64,000 bases of DNA from the NCBI GenBank assembly GCA_965246845.1, contig CBDFFR010000006.1:1-64000 (forward strand), read 5' to 3'. This document shows positions 33,973 through 42,566 of the stretch, one piece after another. How positions within the stretch are numbered: position 1 is the stretch's first letter; every line of letters begins with the position of its first letter. This DNA comes from JBBRMW01 sp965246845 (GTDB lineage: Bacteria > Chloroflexota > Anaerolineae > Aggregatilineales > UBA2796). The notes under the pieces are model-generated. The model was not told where the DNA came from, made no database searches, and was given only the letters and a program-made list of their open reading frames with translations. The position numbers and the translations under genes were made by a program.

Positions 33973-34775
33973 TGGCGATCTCGCGGCGCGGCTTCTTCGG
34001 GCGGGCGGGCGCGCTCGGCGTGTGGGCGGGCGTGGGGTCGGATAAATCCGATTCCTACACGGCGTACTGCCTGACTGCCGCGCCGCTTTATGATGCACCA
34101 GACGGGGTATGCCTCGGCCACCTCGCGCAGGATAGTATCCATGCTGTGCGCGGGATGGGTGAGTGGCTTGCCCTCGCCGGGGGCTATGTCCCGCGTACTG
34201 CGATGTCTCCCCTGCTCGACTTTGCACCAAATGCAGCCGTTCCCGACGGTGAATTTCTTGCGGAATGCCGCGCGCCGTCGGCTGCACTGCGGGAGTATGC
34301 CGACCCTGCCGCGCCGATTGCCGCACGGCTCGGTCATGGCGCAGTGATCCACGTCAGTGCGCGTCTCACGGATCGCTACGGCGGGACGTGGTACGAAGCG
34401 GAGCCGTTTGGCTGGGCGGAAGAATCCGCGTTTGCGGTGCATCAAGGGGATAGTGGTACACGCGCTTCATCTACCGTTCACCTTTCGGCGTCACGCTTAA
34501 GCGCGCGCATCGGAAGCACGGATTGGCCGTTATACGGCACAATTCGCGACTTCATCGGCGCGCGTGGCCGGATAATCACGCGCGAGGCTGCCGGACTTTC
34601 AGCAACGTGGACGCTGCGCACCGATTTCGGGCTGGACCTGTGCGGCGCGTGGTCGCACAACCGCTTTGGGCTTGCTGATGGACCTATTGATCAAATCGAA
34701 TTGAGCATGGACGCCGCGCGCAGTTTGTATTCGATGGCGCGCGCGTCCGATGTACAGATAGTGGTCGAGGAGTAA
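33972..34775 (+). CDS. Tat-signal protein with SH3-like region, unknown function
   Basis: A 267-residue protein starting at a GTG that overlaps the cytochrome stop (TAGTG). The N-terminus VAISRRGFFGRAGALGVWAG is a short twin-arginine signal. Two SH3-like stretches follow: LYDAPDGVCLGHLAQDSIHA with WLALAGGYVPRTAM, and VSARLTDRYGGTWYEAEPFG. The rest (WPLYGTIRDFIGARG) is unclassified. The start is inferred from the overlap and the signal; without it the protein has no export signal. Its place in a redox operon suggests an extracytoplasmic accessory role. Confidence 0.65.
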   Translation: MAISRRGFFGRAGALGVWAGVGSDKSDSYTAYCLTAAPLYDAPDGVCLGHLAQDSIHAVRGMGEWLALAGGYVPRTAMSPLLDFAPNAAVPDGEFLAECRAPSAALREYADPAAPIAARLGHGAVIHVSARLTDRYGGTWYEAEPFGWAEESAFAVHQGDSGTRASSTVHLSASRLSARIGSTDWPLYGTIRDFIGARGRIITREAAGLSATWTLRTDFGLDLCGAWSHNRFGLADGPIDQIELSMDAARSLYSMARASDVQIVVEE

Positions 34776-34780
34776 GTGTA

Positions 34781-35731
34781 ATGTTTGTTGTCGATGCGCC
34801 GCCGATCTGGATCGCGCTGCTGGCCGGGTTCCTTTCCTTCATTTCGCCATGCGTGCTGCCGCTCGTCCCGGCCTATGTGAGCTATCTCGGCGCGCGCGCA
34901 GGCCAGCAAGCGGCAGGCGAACTCGCGTTTGCGGGTGGTCCACGTCCAGCACTGGTCGGCAACCGCGCCGCGATCTTCCTGCATGGCGTGATGTTCGTCC
35001 TCGGCTTCACGCTGGTTTTCGTCGTCTTCGGCCTCGCGGTGAATACCGGATTCAAACTGCTCAGTGTGAGCTTTTATGACCTGCAGATCACGATTGCGCG
35101 CGTTGGCGGGATCATTGTTATCTTTTTCGGCCTGCACATTCTTGGGGTGACAGGTCTTGTCCTTCGCTGGTTAACTGCTCATGTCCCGGCAGCAACGCCG
35201 CTTGGTGTATTCTTCGCACGCTTGACAGCATGGCTTTATGGTGACACCCGGATGCAAATGAACCCACGTAGCCGAAAGGGTTATAGTGGGTCACTCGTAA
35301 TGGGTGTCATCTTCGCGGCGGGCTGGACGCCCTGCGTCGGTCCGATTTATGGCAGTATCCTTACTATCGCGTCGAACGGCTCTACCGCGAGCGCCGCGTG
35401 GCTGCTCACTGCCTATTCGCTCGGCATGGGCATCCCGTTCCTGCTCGCCGCTGCGATGATCGACCGCATCAAACCACTGCTGCGGCGCATTCAGAAGCGG
35501 ATGCGGATGATCGAACTCGTGAGCGGCGTCCTGCTCATTTTCATGGGCTATCTGCTGTTCACCAACCAGCTTGGCGAGATCGCCGGGCGGCTGACGGGTC
35601 TCGCGGATTTTTCCTATAATGTGGAAGAATGCGTGACGGGCGCGGCGCAAGGTAAAGTTGCGGGTATGGACTTCTCGACATGTATGCAGGTGGGTCCGAA
35701 TTACAAATATCGGATCACGCCGACGCCGTGA
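34781..35731 (+). CDS. CcdA/DsbD-type thiol-disulfide transmembrane protein
   Basis: A 316-residue membrane protein that passes reducing power across the membrane for cytochrome c maturation. Both redox cysteines are visible, FISPCVLPLVPAYVSYLGAR near the start and GWTPCVGPIYGSIL in the middle, with six or more spans. GGAG precedes the ATG. The stop overlaps the GTG start of the TlpA-like gene (GTGA), so the two are coupled. The pentaheme cytochrome encoded upstream is an obvious client. Confidence 0.92.
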   Translation: MFVVDAPPIWIALLAGFLSFISPCVLPLVPAYVSYLGARAGQQAAGELAFAGGPRPALVGNRAAIFLHGVMFVLGFTLVFVVFGLAVNTGFKLLSVSFYDLQITIARVGGIIVIFFGLHILGVTGLVLRWLTAHVPAATPLGVFFARLTAWLYGDTRMQMNPRSRKGYSGSLVMGVIFAAGWTPCVGPIYGSILTIASNGSTASAAWLLTAYSLGMGIPFLLAAAMIDRIKPLLRRIQKRMRMIELVSGVLLIFMGYLLFTNQLGEIAGRLTGLADFSYNVEECVTGAAQGKVAGMDFSTCMQVGPNYKYRITPTP

Positions 35732-36357
35732 GACGGACACTCTTAATTGCTGCAATCGGTCTGATGGTTGTCGTAGTGGCAGCAATTGTATATCTCATAT
35801 CGCATCTGTGTTTCGGCTGCGGTCCCAACCTGGTGACGGACCCGACACAGCAAGCCATTATCAGTACGCGCTTCGCCCCTCTTGTGCAGACCATAACGGC
35901 AGATGCTGCATCCGTGCGCAGTAGTCCTCAAGCAGGACTCCTGCCGGGCAGCAGCGCGCCGGAGTTCTCGACGACGCTGCTCACCGGGACTGTGAGCGGC
36001 TCCAAAGCGGTGCGCGGCAAGGTCGTCCTGCTCAACTTCTGGGCGACATGGTGCGGTCCGTGCCGGACGGAGATGCCGTTTTTCCAAAAACTTGCGGATG
36101 CGAACAAAGAACGCGGTCTGATCGTCCTCGCGGTCAACAATCGCGAGACGCCCGAAACCATTCAGCCATTTTTGGATGAATACGGTCTGCACTTCAATAT
36201 TGGGCTGGATCGCAGCGGCAAGATCAACACGCAGTACGAAGTACGCCAGTATCCGACGACGTATGTATTGGACCGCAACGGCGTGATCCTCGCGCGGCAG
36301 TTCGGGCCGTTCGATGAAGCCGCACTGGAAGCGGCGCTGTCCGGCTGGTTGAAATAA
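35728..36357 (+). CDS. TlpA/ResA-like membrane-anchored thioredoxin
   Basis: A 209-residue protein with one N-terminal span (LLIAAIGLMVVVVAAIVYLI) and an extracytoplasmic thioredoxin fold. Motifs: VVLLNFWATWCGPCRTEMPF (active site WCGPC), ERGLIVLAVNNRE and the cis-Pro region VRQYPTTYVLDRNG. It would reduce heme-site cysteines of cytochrome c apoproteins using electrons from CcdA. The GTG start overlapping the ccdA stop is preferred over an in-frame upstream ATG inside ccdA because the signal anchor begins there. Confidence 0.92.
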   Translation: MRRTLLIAAIGLMVVVVAAIVYLISHLCFGCGPNLVTDPTQQAIISTRFAPLVQTITADAASVRSSPQAGLLPGSSAPEFSTTLLTGTVSGSKAVRGKVVLLNFWATWCGPCRTEMPFFQKLADANKERGLIVLAVNNRETPETIQPFLDEYGLHFNIGLDRSGKINTQYEVRQYPTTYVLDRNGVILARQFGPFDEAALEAALSGWLK

Positions 36358-36369
36358 TCCAAGAAAAAG

Positions 36370-36442
36370 GATCGGGTAAGCCACGACCCCTACACCGGAA
36401 AATCGCGCGTCTGTGTAGGGGCGGACCTATGTGTCCGCCCAC
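36370..36442. repeat. Intergenic inverted repeat, family 1 (composite copy)
   Basis: GATCGGGTAAGCCACGACCC with CTACAC, a spacer AAATCGCGCGTC, then GTGTAGGGGCGGACCTATGT with GTCCGCCCAC. It lies between the convergent tlpA-like and DUF427 genes. Confidence 0.85.
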
Positions 36443-36461
36443 TATCGAAAAACCTTAAAAA

Positions 36462-36740
36462 CTACTGAACCTTGACACCCTTCCAGAACGCGAGGTAGCC
36501 CGTGATTTCTTTCGCGGCGTCCTTCGGCTGCGGGTAGTACCACGCGGCGTTAGCGTTCGTCTCACCGTCGATGGCAACGTTGTAATAGCTAGCGTTGCCC
36601 TTCCAGGGGCAGACCGTGTGATGTGTGCTTTCGGTCAGGAATTCCTTGTGGACCGCTTCGGGCGGGAAGTAGTGATTGCCTTCGATGACGATGGTTTTAT
36701 CGCTCTCCGCGATGACTTTGCCATTCCAGATTGCCTGCAT
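36462..36740 (-). CDS. DUF427-family small protein
   Basis: A 92-residue cytoplasmic protein with family hallmarks MQAIWNGKVIAESDKTIVIE, NHYFPPEAV, TVCPWKGNASYYNVAIDGE and AAWYYPQPKDAA. The biochemical function of the family is not established. The ATG at 36740 follows AGGAG at eight bases; an upstream in-frame start is weaker. It is transcribed away from the MurF-Alr gene end and likely stands alone. Confidence 0.9.
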   Translation of the reverse strand: MQAIWNGKVIAESDKTIVIEGNHYFPPEAVHKEFLTESTHHTVCPWKGNASYYNVAIDGETNANAAWYYPQPKDAAKEITGYLAFWKGVKVQ

Positions 36741-36824
36741 GAGGTTGACTCCTGATAGATTCACAATGGTCAATCATCAGGACGCCTTGCCCGCGCGCCT
36801 TTTTACATACTTCACATTGGAAGA

Positions 36825-39386
36825 TCATAAGCGCGGCACACGCGCGAGGATCGTACTCACCACCTCGTAATTGCTCGTACCAAGTTGCGCGGCGGCATTG
36901 TCGGCGGTGATGCGGTCGTCGCCCTGCACGCCGATCAGGATCACCTCGTCGCCAATCGCCACATCCCGAATTAGCGTCACATCGATCATCGCCTGATCCA
37001 TGCTCACACGTCCGACCAGCGGCGCACGTTTGCCGTGTACCAGCACTTCGCCCCAATTTGAGGGACCGCGTCGGAAGCCATCCGCGTAACCGACCGGGAT
37101 CACGGCAATCGTCGCGGTGTTGTTCGCGCGCCACGTATTGCCATAGCCGACAAAGGTTCCCGTCGCGAGCGTCTTGACCTGCGCGATGCTCGTCTTCCAG
37201 GTCAGCGCGGGGCGCATCCCCGGCAAGAGCGGCACACCGGGATCGAGACCATACATCGCGAGGCCGACGCGCACCATATTCAAATGCGTTTCCGGGTATC
37301 GCAATGTCGCGGCGGAATTGGCTGCGTGCAGATACCGGAACGTGATGCCGCTCGCGCGCAAGACCGCGACCTGCCGCTGGAACGCTTCCAACTGCCTTAG
37401 CGTGAACGCCGGGTCGTCATCCGCGACCGAAAAATGAGTGAAGAGTCCTTCGACTTCGATATGCTTCATCGCGGGCAGCGCGCGGAAGAATGGAATCACC
37501 TGATCGGGGAGCAGGCCGAGCCGCGACATGCCCGTATCCACTTTGATATGCACGTTCAGGCGCGCGTCCATATCCCCGGCGGCGCGGTTGAAGAGACGCG
37601 CGAGTTCGAGATCGTAAAGCGTCAGCCGCAGGTCGTAGCGGATTGCCTGCTCCCCGGCATAGGGTGGCGTGTAGCCGAGGACAAGGATCGGGGCAGTGAT
37701 CCCGGCTTCGCGCAGTTCCACACCCTCGTTGACCGTCGCCACGCCCAGATGCGTCGCGCCGTTGAGCAGCGCCGTCGTGCTGACTGCGACCGCGCCATGT
37801 CCGAAGGCGTTGGCCTTCACGACGGCCATCAGCGCGGTTTCCGGTCCGATGTGGTCACGCAGGCGGCGCACGTTCCCGGCAACCGCGCCCTGATCGATTT
37901 CGATCCATGTCGGGCGCGGCGGTGATTGGGCGCGCACCACCGCGTAGACGCTCTCCTGCCGGGGCAGCAGCGCGCGGTCTTCTGTCCGGGCTAGGACAGG
38001 CGCGACGACGCGCTCCATGCGCGCCGCGATCCCGCCCTTCACCAGCGCAATCGTCTCCGGCGTGAGCAGGCTCGCGAGCAGCGCCGCCGCATCTGCCGGG
38101 CTATAAACGACCCGCACCTGTTCGCGTGCCAGACCGCTTTCCAGCGCCGCGCGCGCTGCGACCGCCGCCGTATCGCCGCACGCGATGATCATATCCGCTG
38201 CGCGTGCCGCCCGCCGCCCGACATCGGTGTGCGCGTGGACTGCATAGCCGCCGAGGTCGTCCATCTCGCCGAGGACGAAAATCGCGCGTTCGCCACGTTC
38301 CGGGCGACGCAGTGCTTCCAGAAAATCAAGCGCGGCCAGCGTGCTTTCCGGCGAGGCGTTGTAGGTGTCATCGAGCAGCAGCGAACCGTTCAAACCATCC
38401 AGCGGGCGCAACCGACCGGGGAGCGGCTCGAAGTGCGTGAGCGCTTGCAGGCCGTCTTCCAGCGGCACGCCGAATTGCAGCCCGACGGCGAGCGCGGCCA
38501 GAACGCTGTAAAGCTGATGCGCGCCGGGCAGCGGAACCCAGCAGCCGACATAGCGCTCACGTCCGTAGCGCAGGTCGAAGGCCGTCTTCTCGCGCATGAT
38601 CTCGATATTGTAGGCGATCAGGTCCGCGCCGAACGCATTGCCGTCGCGATCCAGCCCGAAGGTGAAGGTGCGTGCCTGCGTCTGCGCCGCCATGCCGCGT
38701 GTCAGGTCGTCATCGTAGTTGAGCAGTGCCACGCCGTCGGTGGGTAGCGCGTGGATTAGCACCGCGTTTTCTGCGGCAATCGCTTCGAGCGTGCCGAGCC
38801 GCGCAGTATGTTTGTGTCCCATATTCGTCACGACCGCGACGCGCGGGGCGGTTGCTTCGACGAGTTGCGCCATCTCCCCGAAGCGGTCCGTGCCGAATTC
38901 GAGGACCGCGAGGCGGTGTTCTGCCGTCAGCTTGCCGAGCGCGAGCGGCAGCCCGAAGCGTCCGTTATAGCTATCCGGGCTTTTATAGACCTGATGGCGC
39001 TCGCCCGCGCTCAGGACTGCCGCGATTGCTTCCTTTGCGGTCGTCTTGCCCGCGCTGCCCGTCACCGCGATCACGGTCGTATTGAACTTTTGCAGCACAA
39101 TCCGCGCCCAGCCGAGCAGCGCCGCATCGACATCGCGCGTGACGACCACCGACAGGCCGCTCGTGTCAAATTCCGGCGGGCGCATACACAGGATGCCGCG
39201 CGCACCGCCCCGTACTGCTTCGGCCATGAACGGATGGCCGTCGCCGCGCTCCGTGCGCAGCGCGACGAACAGTTCACCGGGGTTGACGCGCCGCGAATCG
39301 AAGCAGAAGTCCGTGAAGATTTCGGCGGCGGCGTCTCCGAAAAGCTGGCCGTTACCCGCTTGCAGGATGTCGTGCAGGTTGATCAT
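36825..39386 (-). CDS. murF-alr: Bifunctional UDP-MurNAc-tripeptide D-Ala-D-Ala ligase / alanine racemase
   Basis: An 853-residue fusion. Residues 1 to about 470 are MurF, which adds D-Ala-D-Ala to the peptidoglycan precursor: ATP loop GSAGKTT (110-116), LEFGTDRFGEMAQL, GRLRPLDGLNGSLLLDDTYN and ALVKGGIAARMERVV. Residues about 490-853 are alanine racemase: PLP lysine 524 in MAVVKANAFGHGAVAV, HIKVDTGMSRLGLL, MVRVGLAMYGLDPG, and RVSMDQAMIDVT. One protein thus makes D-Ala and ligates its dipeptide. A separate D-Ala-D-Ala ligase is not in the window. The same fusion is known in Bacteroidota. Confidence 0.95.
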   Translation of the reverse strand: MINLHDILQAGNGQLFGDAAAEIFTDFCFDSRRVNPGELFVALRTERGDGHPFMAEAVRGGARGILCMRPPEFDTSGLSVVVTRDVDAALLGWARIVLQKFNTTVIAVTGSAGKTTAKEAIAAVLSAGERHQVYKSPDSYNGRFGLPLALGKLTAEHRLAVLEFGTDRFGEMAQLVEATAPRVAVVTNMGHKHTARLGTLEAIAAENAVLIHALPTDGVALLNYDDDLTRGMAAQTQARTFTFGLDRDGNAFGADLIAYNIEIMREKTAFDLRYGRERYVGCWVPLPGAHQLYSVLAALAVGLQFGVPLEDGLQALTHFEPLPGRLRPLDGLNGSLLLDDTYNASPESTLAALDFLEALRRPERGERAIFVLGEMDDLGGYAVHAHTDVGRRAARAADMIIACGDTAAVAARAALESGLAREQVRVVYSPADAAALLASLLTPETIALVKGGIAARMERVVAPVLARTEDRALLPRQESVYAVVRAQSPPRPTWIEIDQGAVAGNVRRLRDHIGPETALMAVVKANAFGHGAVAVSTTALLNGATHLGVATVNEGVELREAGITAPILVLGYTPPYAGEQAIRYDLRLTLYDLELARLFNRAAGDMDARLNVHIKVDTGMSRLGLLPDQVIPFFRALPAMKHIEVEGLFTHFSVADDDPAFTLRQLEAFQRQVAVLRASGITFRYLHAANSAATLRYPETHLNMVRVGLAMYGLDPGVPLLPGMRPALTWKTSIAQVKTLATGTFVGYGNTWRANNTATIAVIPVGYADGFRRGPSNWGEVLVHGKRAPLVGRVSMDQAMIDVTLIRDVAIGDEVILIGVQGDDRITADNAAAQLGTSNYEVVSTILARVPRL

Positions 39387-39513
39387 TGGGGAACCGTCAT
39401 GTATGTCAGGATGTGATTGCCTATAGTGTAGCCAACATCGCTGTGAACACCGTAAAAATCATCCCCAACTTGTTAAAAAGCAGTAAGAAAAGCTCAGGAC
39501 GGCTCAATCTCCA

Positions 39514-39542
39514 TTGACTCACTCGCCCAAATTTTCTATAAT
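39514..39542 (+). promoter_or_regulatory. Sigma-70-type promoter for the DUF177-sigma factor operon
   Basis: TTGACT (39514-39519) and TATAAT (39537-39542) are separated by 17 bases, a near-consensus promoter about 80 bases before the GTG of the DUF177 gene. Confidence 0.8.
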
Positions 39543-39623
39543 GCGCGTTATCGTCCCCTGTTCACCGCGCGGTTTTCCGGCACGGTCCGGCGCGCACAGC
39601 GGCCTGAAAGCCCAAAGGCTATC

Positions 39624-40181
39624 GTGAACGACAACCGGTATATTCCCAAGAAAGTCCTGCGGCTCAACGTCGGCTACCTTCTCGCAGAAGGACCCGGACG
39701 CAGCCGCGTAAATGAACTGGACATCCCTTCCACGATTCGCGTCGCGGAAGACCTCACGCTCGATTTTCTGCGCGGCGCGGTCACGATGAGCCGCACCTCG
39801 CGCGGCATCCTCGTACAGGGGACGCTCGAAACGCGCCTGCTCGCGGAGTGCGACCGCTGCCTCGATGATGCACTCGTCCCGCTCGCAGTTCCCATCGAAG
39901 AGCTGTACGTCTATCCACCCGAACCCGGCGCGGAGTTCACCATCGATGACAGCGGCATCATGGACCTTGCGCCGCTCGTCCGCGAAGAGGTGCTGCTCGC
40001 GCTGCCGAAGCACATCCTCTGTCAACCGGAGTGCAAGGGTCTGTGCAAGGAATGCGGCGCGAACCTGAACGACGGTCCGTGCGAATGCGACGCGGAACCT
40101 ATCGATCCGCGCTTCGCGGCACTAAAGGCATTCCGCGACCAACTCAATAGTCAGGAGACGCACGCGCAGCGCAAGAATTGA
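39624..40181 (+). CDS. DUF177/YceD-family protein
   Basis: A 185-residue protein of the YceD family, linked elsewhere to 23S rRNA or ribosome protein L32 expression. It shows LLAECDRCLDDALVPLAVPI, a stretch DLAPLVREEVLLALP, and the cysteine-rich CQPECKGLCKECGANLN, probably a zinc site. The start is GTG at 39624 after AAAGG. In many genomes rpmF follows directly; here a sigma factor gene follows, starting 20 bases after the stop. Confidence 0.88.
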   Translation: MNDNRYIPKKVLRLNVGYLLAEGPGRSRVNELDIPSTIRVAEDLTLDFLRGAVTMSRTSRGILVQGTLETRLLAECDRCLDDALVPLAVPIEELYVYPPEPGAEFTIDDSGIMDLAPLVREEVLLALPKHILCQPECKGLCKECGANLNDGPCECDAEPIDPRFAALKAFRDQLNSQETHAQRKN

Positions 40182-40201
40182 TTTGCGCGAGGGAGCATTT
40201 T

Positions 40202-41350
40202 GTGAAGACGGCTTATCAGTTCGATTTCAATCACTGCCTCGCAGCCCTGCTCGACCATGCGGAAACGCAAGGCTACCTGACCGCGCTCGAAATTCAGGAT
40301 GCGCTCCCGGACGAAGGCGCAGAAGTACGTGACGAGCTGTTAGCCGCGCTATACGCCAGCGGCGTCGAAATTTACGCGCCCGATGGCGATTACACGCCGG
40401 AAGTCGACGAGCCGGACGAATCCGCTTTCGACCTCGATGCGCTGGATGAACTGCCCGAAGACAGCGTTGGCTTGTACCTGCGCGAAATGGCGCGCGTCCC
40501 GCTGCTCTCGATGGATGAAGAAGTGACGCTCGCGGGGCAGTATGCGGCGGGCATCGCGGCAGAAGTCAAAATCGCGCTCGGAACGGGCGTCGATTGCGAA
40601 GCGCTGGAGCGCCTCGTCGCGCGCGGACGCGATGCGCGCGATCACCTGATCCGCGCCAATACGCGCCTCGTCGTGAGCATCGCCAAACGCTATCTCAATC
40701 GCGGTGTGCCGTTCCTCGATTTGATACAGGAAGGCAACCTCGGCCTGATGAAAGCCGTCGAGAAATTCGACCCGGCGCTCGGCTATCGATTCAGCACCTA
40801 CGCGACATGGTGGATACGCCAGACGATTTCGCGCGCGATTGCCGATCAGGGGCGCACGATTCGCGTCCCGGTGCATATGACTGATCGCATCCGGCAGCTT
40901 TACAAGGTCATGCGGCGGCTGGAACAGGAACACGGCGCGCGTCCGACGCCGGAAGAGATCGCGCGAGAGATGGGCATGTCCGCGCGCAAAGTACAATGGA
41001 TGCTCAAGGTCAGCTATAAGCCGCTCAGTCTCGAACAGCCCGTCGGCGACGAAGAAGACAGCGAATTGAGCATGTTCATCGAAGACGAAAGCACGCCGAC
41101 GCCCGCGCAGGCCGCGCAAGACAACCTGCTGCGTGAAAAGCTGGAAGAGGTTTTGAGTACGCTTTCGCCGCGTGAGGCGCGCATTCTACGGATGCGCTTC
41201 GGCCTCGCCAATGGCGAATCGTATACGCTGGAAGAGGTCGGGGAGAAATTCGGCCTGACGCGCGAACGCATCCGCCAGATTGAAGGCAAGGCGCTCCGGC
41301 GGCTACGCCATCCGTTGCGTTCGCGCCTGCTACGGGATTTCGCGCTATGA
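40202..41350 (+). CDS. RNA polymerase sigma-70 family factor, primary (RpoD/SigA-like) type
   Basis: A 382-residue group 1/2 sigma factor. Region 1.2 is LYLREMARVPLLSMDEEVTL; region 2 has RANTRLVVSIAKRYLNRGVP, FLDLIQEGNLGLMKAVEKFD and the minus-10 reading helix FSTYATWWIRQTISRAI; region 3 is PTPEEIAREMGMSARKVQWM; region 4 ends with FGLTRERIRQIEGKALRRLR. An N-terminal helical part reads YQFDFNHCLAALLDHAETQG. GTG at 40202 follows GAGGGA and is preferred to a TTG at 40178. It ends with an ATGA overlap to the next gene. Primary or alternative role cannot be decided. Confidence 0.9.
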   Translation: MKTAYQFDFNHCLAALLDHAETQGYLTALEIQDALPDEGAEVRDELLAALYASGVEIYAPDGDYTPEVDEPDESAFDLDALDELPEDSVGLYLREMARVPLLSMDEEVTLAGQYAAGIAAEVKIALGTGVDCEALERLVARGRDARDHLIRANTRLVVSIAKRYLNRGVPFLDLIQEGNLGLMKAVEKFDPALGYRFSTYATWWIRQTISRAIADQGRTIRVPVHMTDRIRQLYKVMRRLEQEHGARPTPEEIAREMGMSARKVQWMLKVSYKPLSLEQPVGDEEDSELSMFIEDESTPTPAQAAQDNLLREKLEEVLSTLSPREARILRMRFGLANGESYTLEEVGEKFGLTRERIRQIEGKALRRLRHPLRSRLLRDFAL

Positions 41351-41895
41351 AGCGCCTGATGCTGGCGCTGCTCGTATTGGTCGCGCTGGGTGGTGGCGCG
41401 CGGCTCACGTTCGCGCGTCGGCTGGATGCGCAGGCGGCGGGGTTGTGCATCCTGACCTACATCGACACGAACGAAAACGGCGCGCGTGATACGGGTGAGC
41501 CGACCCTGCCGAACGTCTCTGCAAGCCTGAAAAGTGGGGAGGTCGTCGTCGCGAACCTGTTCATCGCGGAGAACGCGACCGGGCAGGCCTGTTTCAAAAA
41601 CGTACAGCCGGGGACCTATACCCTCGAATATTCGTCGCCCTTCGCGCGGGCGGTCACGCCGTTGAGCGTCCCGCTCACTGTCAAGGCGGGCGAGACAGCG
41701 ATCCTCGAGTTTGGCGGGGCGGCGGTCGGGAGCGGCGCAAGCGCGGCGAATACGATCATTATTCCGTTGACACGCCCGGTCCGGCTGGTGATGGCGCTCG
41801 GCGGCGCGTTGATCGTGATGGGCATGATGCTCGGCCTCGGCTTGATCATCCGCAATATTCAGGCGTTGTGGCGGCGGCAAACCCCGACGAGGTGA
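41347..41895 (+). CDS. SdrD-B-like domain protein with C-terminal membrane span
   Basis: A 182-residue protein. An N-terminal signal (LMLALLVLVALGGGARLTFA) is followed by one SdrD-B/Cna-B-like domain with the calcium-loop signature YIDTNENGARDTGEPTLPNV and QPGTYTLEYSSP. A C-terminal span LVMALGGALIVMGMMLGLGL ends in a basic tail, giving an outward-facing anchored domain. It overlaps the sigma factor stop (ATGA) and runs 37 bases into the convergent methyltransferase gene. Confidence 0.82.
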   Translation: MKRLMLALLVLVALGGGARLTFARRLDAQAAGLCILTYIDTNENGARDTGEPTLPNVSASLKSGEVVVANLFIAENATGQACFKNVQPGTYTLEYSSPFARAVTPLSVPLTVKAGETAILEFGGAAVGSGASAANTIIIPLTRPVRLVMALGGALIVMGMMLGLGLIIRNIQALWRRQTPTR

Positions 41896-42566
41896 ACGGG
41901 CGGTGTCACAAGCGAGAGCAGGACACTGGCGCGGTACAGCAGCGGATTGAAAGCCAGATAGGTCGGGTCCAGCACGGCGCGGAAGGTCTCCAGCCGCATA
42001 CCGGCTTGCGCGGCGTGGCGGGCAATCTGCGCGCGGCGGTTCGCGCGATAAACGACGGGGAAGGTATCGCTTTCTGCGCGCCCATAAAGGCGCGGCACGA
42101 GCGTACTTTGCAGCGGCTTAAGCGCACGATTGAGCAGAGTCACGAAGGCCACGCTGTTCGGCGTCAGGAAGATGAACGCGCCACCTGGTCGCAGGCAGCG
42201 CCCGATCTCGCGAAAGGTGCGCGCCGGGTCCGCGAGGTGTTCAAGGACCCAACTACATACGATCAAATCCAGACTCGCCGCACGGAACGGCAAACCATCC
42301 GCGAGGGAAGCGGCGCGCGGCAGCGGTTGCACACGATGTTCAACCAGCGAACGTGCGTCCGGGTCGATGCCGAACGGATGATCGACCGCATCCCCCAGTT
42401 GTTCCAGTACGCCACCGCGCCCGCAACCGACATCCAGCACGCGCGCCTCGTCGCGCAGCGCGGCGCGGATCGTCTCCTCGTAGAGTTCTGTGGCGGGCTG
42501 CCAGCCGGGGTGCGCGCGGCGGTAGCGTTCGCGGTAGGCGTTCTGGCGGTCCAGCGAGAGCGTCAC
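41859..42566 (-). CDS. Class I SAM-dependent methyltransferase
   Basis: A 235-residue enzyme with the SAM loop VLDVGCGRGGVLEQL, acidic loop GIDPDARSLVE, and LIVCSWVLEHLADPARTFRE with RCLRPGGAFIFLTPN (Methyltransf_11 type). The C-terminal part is longer than the minimal fold and holds hydrophobic stretches. The substrate is unknown. Its ATG overlaps the stop of the epimerase gene (ATGA), so the pair is coupled. Confidence 0.9.
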   Translation of the reverse strand: MTLSLDRQNAYRERYRRAHPGWQPATELYEETIRAALRDEARVLDVGCGRGGVLEQLGDAVDHPFGIDPDARSLVEHRVQPLPRAASLADGLPFRAASLDLIVCSWVLEHLADPARTFREIGRCLRPGGAFIFLTPNSVAFVTLLNRALKPLQSTLVPRLYGRAESDTFPVVYRANRRAQIARHAAQAGMRLETFRAVLDPTYLAFNPLLYRASVLLSLVTPPVHLVGVCRRHNA

